Source: Rhodococcus sovatensis
GTDB lineage: Bacteria > Actinomycetota > Actinomycetes > Mycobacteriales > Mycobacteriaceae
Direction: 5' to 3'
Length of the DNA stretch: 64,000 nt
Assembly (NCBI RefSeq): GCF_037327425.1
Contig: NZ_CP147846.1
Coordinates: forward strand, 4,898,001 to 4,962,000
Under the pieces are notes generated by a model. The model did no database searches and was not told where the DNA came from. It saw only the letters and a program-made list of their open reading frames with translations. Shown here one piece after another: positions 60,668-64,000 of this stretch. Position 1 is the stretch's first letter. Each line of letters starts with the position of its first letter. The position numbers were made by a program, and so were the translations under genes.

Positions 60668-62488
60668 CTACACGGGCCTGCCTGTGTAAAAGCCCTGCAC
60701 CATGTCGAATCCCAGTTCGGCCGCGACGCGCAGTTCGGCCTCGGTCTCGACGCCTTCCATGATGAGCGTCGAGCCGATGTCGCGGGCGAACGCCGCAAGG
60801 GCTGCAGCAGCGGCCCGGCGCGCCGGATCCTTGTCGATTCCGTGCACGAGCGCGTAGTCGATTTTCAGCGTGTCCGGTTTCAGTTCGACGACCTGACGCA
60901 GACCGGAGAATCCGGCGCCGACGTCGTCGACCGAGATCTTGACACCGGCGCCGCGCATGGATTCGACGGAGCGGGCGACTGATCGATAGTCTTCGACGCG
61001 TTCGTGTTCGGTGATTTCGAGGTACAGGGTTCGTGTCGCGAGGTGTGGTGAGAGCCGTGTCATCAGATCGGTCGAGCGAATGGTTTCGGCCGATGCATTG
61101 ATCGAGACGAAAGCCGAGGCGGGCAGCGTGCCCATGGTGGCGAGCGCAACGTCGATCGCGGCGAGTTCGAGTCGGGGCCCGACGCCGGCCCGGGTGGCGT
61201 CACGAAACCAGATCATCGGCGATCCGTGACCGAACGGGAATCGCGAAAGTGCTTCGTATCCGACCACTTCGGAAGTGAACGTGTCACAGATCGGTTGGAA
61301 CGCTACGGTAGGGCCGCCGCTGTCGAGCAGCGCTTGGATTCGGTCCCGAACAACGAGCGGATCTGGTACGTGCCTCGGGTGTGCATCGTGCTGCGGAGTC
61401 TTGTGGCGATACAGGTCGATGTCGGCGACCGCGATGAGTCGGCGCAGGAGCGCACCGGTGGTGTCTCCCCGGATCAGCGTGTCCCCGGCGGAACCGGCGC
61501 TGGTAGTGACGGGCGGGCCGCTGAATGATTCCTCGAGCGCGCCGCGAATTCGAAGCTCCGCATCGCTGACCTCGGATTGTGTTCCGAGGTGAACGCAGAC
61601 GAATTCGTCGCCGCCGAGGCGTGAGACCACGGAGTTCTCGGATGCGGCGTGCAGCAGGCGTTCGGCTACTTCGACGAGCACGGCATCGCCGGTCGGGTGA
61701 CCGTATCGGTCGTTGATCGACTTGAAGGCATCGATGTCGATGACGACGACTCCGACTGCGCGTGCTTCCGCCCCGAGACCGGCACCTACCCGATTGAACT
61801 GCTCGACCATATCGAACAGTCCTCGACGATTCCACAGTCCTGTCAGCGGATCACGTAGCGCGCCCCGAGCGCGTTCGCGGAGGTAGCGGATATACGGGCG
61901 TAGGGCGAAGGGAGTGACGAACAACGTAGCGATAGTGACCACGCGGGAGGCGACCGACCACGGGTCTTCGCTCGATTGCACGGCCAGGCCAGCCAGAGTC
62001 AGCAGCATTGTCACGGACACGATCAGATGAGCGGTCACCACTTTCGGCGGTGTCGACACGATCGCAAAGACAGCCACTATCGAGAACATGGCACAGCCCG
62101 GCATGGCTTCGAAGCTGGATTCGAACATTGCCAGCACGAAGACGATTCCGAGATCGGCCCACAGCACGTACATACTCGCGAGCCGTCGACTCGGCCACGG
62201 CCTGAAGAACCACAGCAAAGCAACCGGGATCGTCGACGACGCCGCGAGCCCGACCAGAACGGACGCGATCGGGCCCAATTGACCGGACGGAATCATCAAG
62301 AGCCCCGACGCACCGAAGGCCAGCGTCAGCAGCCCGACGATCACCCGGCCCCGCAGTTCGCTTTCGGGGGCGAGCACGCCCGCTTGTTCGATGTCGAAGG
62401 TGTTGATGCCGTACGGATTGGATTTGTGAGGTGCAGGGTGAGAACCACCGACCGTGGTGGAACTGGTCGACGCTAGGTCCTCCGCCAC
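60668..62488 (-). CDS. Membrane GGDEF-EAL protein (c-di-GMP turnover)
   Basis: 606 residues. Four to six membrane helices lie within residues 45-200 (VIVGLLTLAFGASGLLMIPS onwards). The GGDEF domain (LRDPLTGLWNRRGLF) has RLGGDEF. The EAL domain has YEALSRFPFG, YLEITEHERVED, VDDVGAGFSGL, LKIDYALVHG, and MEGVETEAE. EAL catalytic residues look present, though the loop reads DDVGAGF rather than DDFGTGY. A second hybrid protein next to the one at 40017, but with a different membrane part. GTG start at 62488. Confidence 0.88.
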   Translation of the reverse strand: MAEDLASTSSTTVGGSHPAPHKSNPYGINTFDIEQAGVLAPESELRGRVIVGLLTLAFGASGLLMIPSGQLGPIASVLVGLAASSTIPVALLWFFRPWPSRRLASMYVLWADLGIVFVLAMFESSFEAMPGCAMFSIVAVFAIVSTPPKVVTAHLIVSVTMLLTLAGLAVQSSEDPWSVASRVVTIATLFVTPFALRPYIRYLRERARGALRDPLTGLWNRRGLFDMVEQFNRVGAGLGAEARAVGVVVIDIDAFKSINDRYGHPTGDAVLVEVAERLLHAASENSVVSRLGGDEFVCVHLGTQSEVSDAELRIRGALEESFSGPPVTTSAGSAGDTLIRGDTTGALLRRLIAVADIDLYRHKTPQHDAHPRHVPDPLVVRDRIQALLDSGGPTVAFQPICDTFTSEVVGYEALSRFPFGHGSPMIWFRDATRAGVGPRLELAAIDVALATMGTLPASAFVSINASAETIRSTDLMTRLSPHLATRTLYLEITEHERVEDYRSVARSVESMRGAGVKISVDDVGAGFSGLRQVVELKPDTLKIDYALVHGIDKDPARRAAAAALAAFARDIGSTLIMEGVETEAELRVAAELGFDMVQGFYTGRPV

Positions 62489-62660
62489 ACCGGACCCTCT
62501 CTACGCGGAACGCTCATCTCCACCCGTGACATCACTGCAGCAGGCGTTGATGTGCTCGTTCGTGGGCCCCGACCTGCGTCCTAGTCGACCCTGCCGCAGA
62601 CCCTACCAGCGGAAAGGTCGACCGATCTGTGCTTTCGGGGCAGCGGGATCGAACCCGACG
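62489..62660. other. 172-bp spacer between argG and the GGDEF-EAL gene
   Basis: No ORF of protein character and no clear promoter motif. It contains CGGGTTCGATCCCG on the minus strand (just after the argG stop), which resembles a tRNA T-arm but has no acceptor or anticodon arms. It could be a short terminator hairpin for argG. Confidence 0.35.
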
Positions 62661-64000
62661 CTAGTCCGTGCCCGACTCGATGGCTGCGTGATCCAAGGCG
62701 TCGGAGTTGATTTGCGAGCCCTCTGCACTGCCTGCCGCGATCGCTGCCGCACCTCCAGGAGGAAGATCGCCGATGAGTTCGCCCCACGCGGTGAGCTGCT
62801 GCTGGGCGGCATACTGCTCGAGCTTGCTGCGGGAATCGGCGATGTCGAGGTTGCGCATGGTGAGCTGGCCGATGCGATCACCAGGGAAGAACGCCTGGTC
62901 TTTGGCACGTTCCATCGACAGCTTTTCGGGGTGATAGCTGAAGTTCGAGCCCGTGGTGTCGACGATGGTGAAGTCCTGGCCGCGCCGCAGACGGACGGTG
63001 ACGCTTCCGCTGACGACGTTGCCGACCCACCGCTGCAGCCCCTCACGCAGCATCAGGGCCTGCGGATCGAACCAGCGGCCCTCGTACAGCAACCGGCCGA
63101 GTCGTCGTCCCTCGTTGTGGTACGACGCAACGGTGTCCTCGTTGTGGACGGCGTTGAGGAGGCGCTCGTAGGTGATGTGCAGCAGGGCCATTCCAGGCGC
63201 CTCGTAGATGCCGCGGCTCTTGGCCTCGATGATGCGGTTCTCGATCTGATCCGACATGCCGAGTCCGTGCCGGCCCCCGATGGTGTTGGCCTCCATGACC
63301 AGGTCGACGGCACTGTCGAATCTCGTGCCGTTGATGGCGACCGGGCGTCCACGCTCGAATTCGACGGTGACGTCCTCGGTCTCGATGGCCACCTCGGGGT
63401 CCCAGAAGCGGACTCCCATGATGGGGCTGACGATCTCGAGCGAGGTGTCGAGGTACTCGAGGCTCTTGGCTTCGTGCGTAGCGCCCCAGATGTTGGCGTC
63501 GGTGGAGTACGCCTTCTCGGCGGAATCACGGTAGGGAAGGTCGTGCTCGGTGAGCCACACCGACATCTCGTGACGGCCGCCGAGTTCGCTGACGAACGCC
63601 TTGTCCAGCCACGGCTTGTAGATCCGAAGTTCGGGATTGGCGAGTAGGCCGTAGCGGTAGAACCGCTCGATGTCGTTGCCCTTGTAGGTGGATCCGTCAC
63701 CCCAGATGGACACACCGTCCTCGGCCATCGCGCGGACCAGCATCGTGCCGGTGACAGCGCGACCGAGCGGGGTCGTGTTGAAGTACGTCTGGCCCGACGA
63801 CCGGATGTGGAACGCGCCGCACGTCAGCGCAGCCAGGCCCTCCTCCACCAGCGGTTCGCGGCAGTCGACCAGACGGGCCTGCTCGGCACCGTAGGCGCGG
63901 CCGCGCGCTGGAACGTCGGAGAGATCCGGTTCGTCGTACTGCCCGATGTCTGCGGTGTAGGCGTACGGGACAGCGCCGCGTTCGCGCATCCACGCCACCG
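62661..64000 (-). CDS. argG: Argininosuccinate synthase, N-terminus beyond window
   Basis: 447 visible residues. VAWMRERGAVPYAYTADIGQ is near the N-terminus, and the ATP/citrulline-binding parts are CREPLVEEGLAALTCGAFHI, then TPLGRAVTGTMLVRAMAED and GNDIERFYRYG. YRDSAEKAYSTDANIWG and a long C-terminal extension ending in an acidic tail mark the long (~480-residue) bacterial type. It joins citrulline and aspartate in arginine synthesis. The first ~30 residues lie to the right of the window. Confidence 0.93.
   Translation of the reverse strand, partial: VAWMRERGAVPYAYTADIGQYDEPDLSDVPARGRAYGAEQARLVDCREPLVEEGLAALTCGAFHIRSSGQTYFNTTPLGRAVTGTMLVRAMAEDGVSIWGDGSTYKGNDIERFYRYGLLANPELRIYKPWLDKAFVSELGGRHEMSVWLTEHDLPYRDSAEKAYSTDANIWGATHEAKSLEYLDTSLEIVSPIMGVRFWDPEVAIETEDVTVEFERGRPVAINGTRFDSAVDLVMEANTIGGRHGLGMSDQIENRIIEAKSRGIYEAPGMALLHITYERLLNAVHNEDTVASYHNEGRRLGRLLYEGRWFDPQALMLREGLQRWVGNVVSGSVTVRLRRGQDFTIVDTTGSNFSYHPEKLSMERAKDQAFFPGDRIGQLTMRNLDIADSRSKLEQYAAQQQLTAWGELIGDLPPGGAAAIAAGSAEGSQINSDALDHAAIESGTD

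Noticed and set aside
62637..62662. tRNA T-arm-like sequence CGGGTTCGATCCCG on the minus strand
   Set aside because: No matching acceptor strand, D-arm or anticodon arm lies 40-60 bases upstream; that stretch is the coding end of argG.

Overview
The window is a 64 kb piece of a high-G+C actinobacterial chromosome. Mycolata-type families (DUF3556, a type II NADH dehydrogenase, kdpFABC with kdpDE, Asp23/Gls24 clusters, an ECF sigma paired with a DGPF/YCII protein, PucR regulators, argininosuccinate synthase of the long type) point to Nocardiaceae, most likely Rhodococcus. Genes are packed tightly: many neighbours share ATGA or GTGA stop/start overlaps, so long translationally coupled operons are the rule. 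I see no rRNA, no convincing tRNA, no CRISPR and no prophage. The only mobile element is one IS630-type insertion sequence.

Layout. 1-5.6 kb (minus): an operon of acyl-CoA ligase, DUF3556 membrane protein, CrtI-like flavoprotein and a PucR regulator cut by the window edge. 5.8-9.5 kb: a secreted protein, GNAT, LysR, NDH-2 and VOC protein. 9.5-11.1 kb: an ECF42-type sigma factor with its YCII partner. 11.4-14.7 kb: a membrane diguanylate cyclase, then a PucR regulator overlapping an EAL gene. 14.7-19.2 kb: an NmrA-like SDR and an HxlR / LLM-FAD / azoreductase redox-stress module with two matching inverted repeats. 20.1-26.8 kb (plus): a seven-gene operon with two OleA-like thiolases, a small membrane protein, an OleD-like reductase, a GT2 glycosyltransferase, an OleC-like ligase and a cytochrome P450. 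It contains no OleB, so it looks like a beta-lactone (nocardiolactone-type) pathway with extra tailoring genes, and it is the best candidate for an undescribed system. 26.8-30.4 kb: an Asp23/Gls24 envelope cluster with a J-domain-like small protein, divergent from an ECF sigma gene preceded by a 19-bp palindrome. 30.5-38.1 kb: kdpFABCDE. 38.1-47.7 kb: gamma-glutamyltransferase, a GGDEF-EAL protein, a thioredoxin-reductase-like protein, a split transketolase and an integral-membrane alpha/beta hydrolase. 47.8-51.8 kb: a 34-residue ORF, an SGNH hydrolase broken by the IS, DUF937, LysE and a PH-like membrane protein. 51.8-59.4 kb: a urea/guanidine-carboxylation operon (permease, two DUF1989 proteins, carboxyltransferase, allophanate hydrolase) with a divergent TetR gene and palindromic operators. 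59.4-64 kb: a spermidine-synthase-like protein, a monooxygenase-fold protein, a second GGDEF-EAL protein and argG (cut by the right edge).

Connections. Four cyclic-di-GMP proteins lie in this one window, one of them coupled to a PucR regulator. Several regulator genes sit beside clear inverted repeats (LysR, HxlR, TetR, ECF), so local autoregulation is readable from the sequence. Functional assignments come from reading the translations and recognising families; no database search was run.
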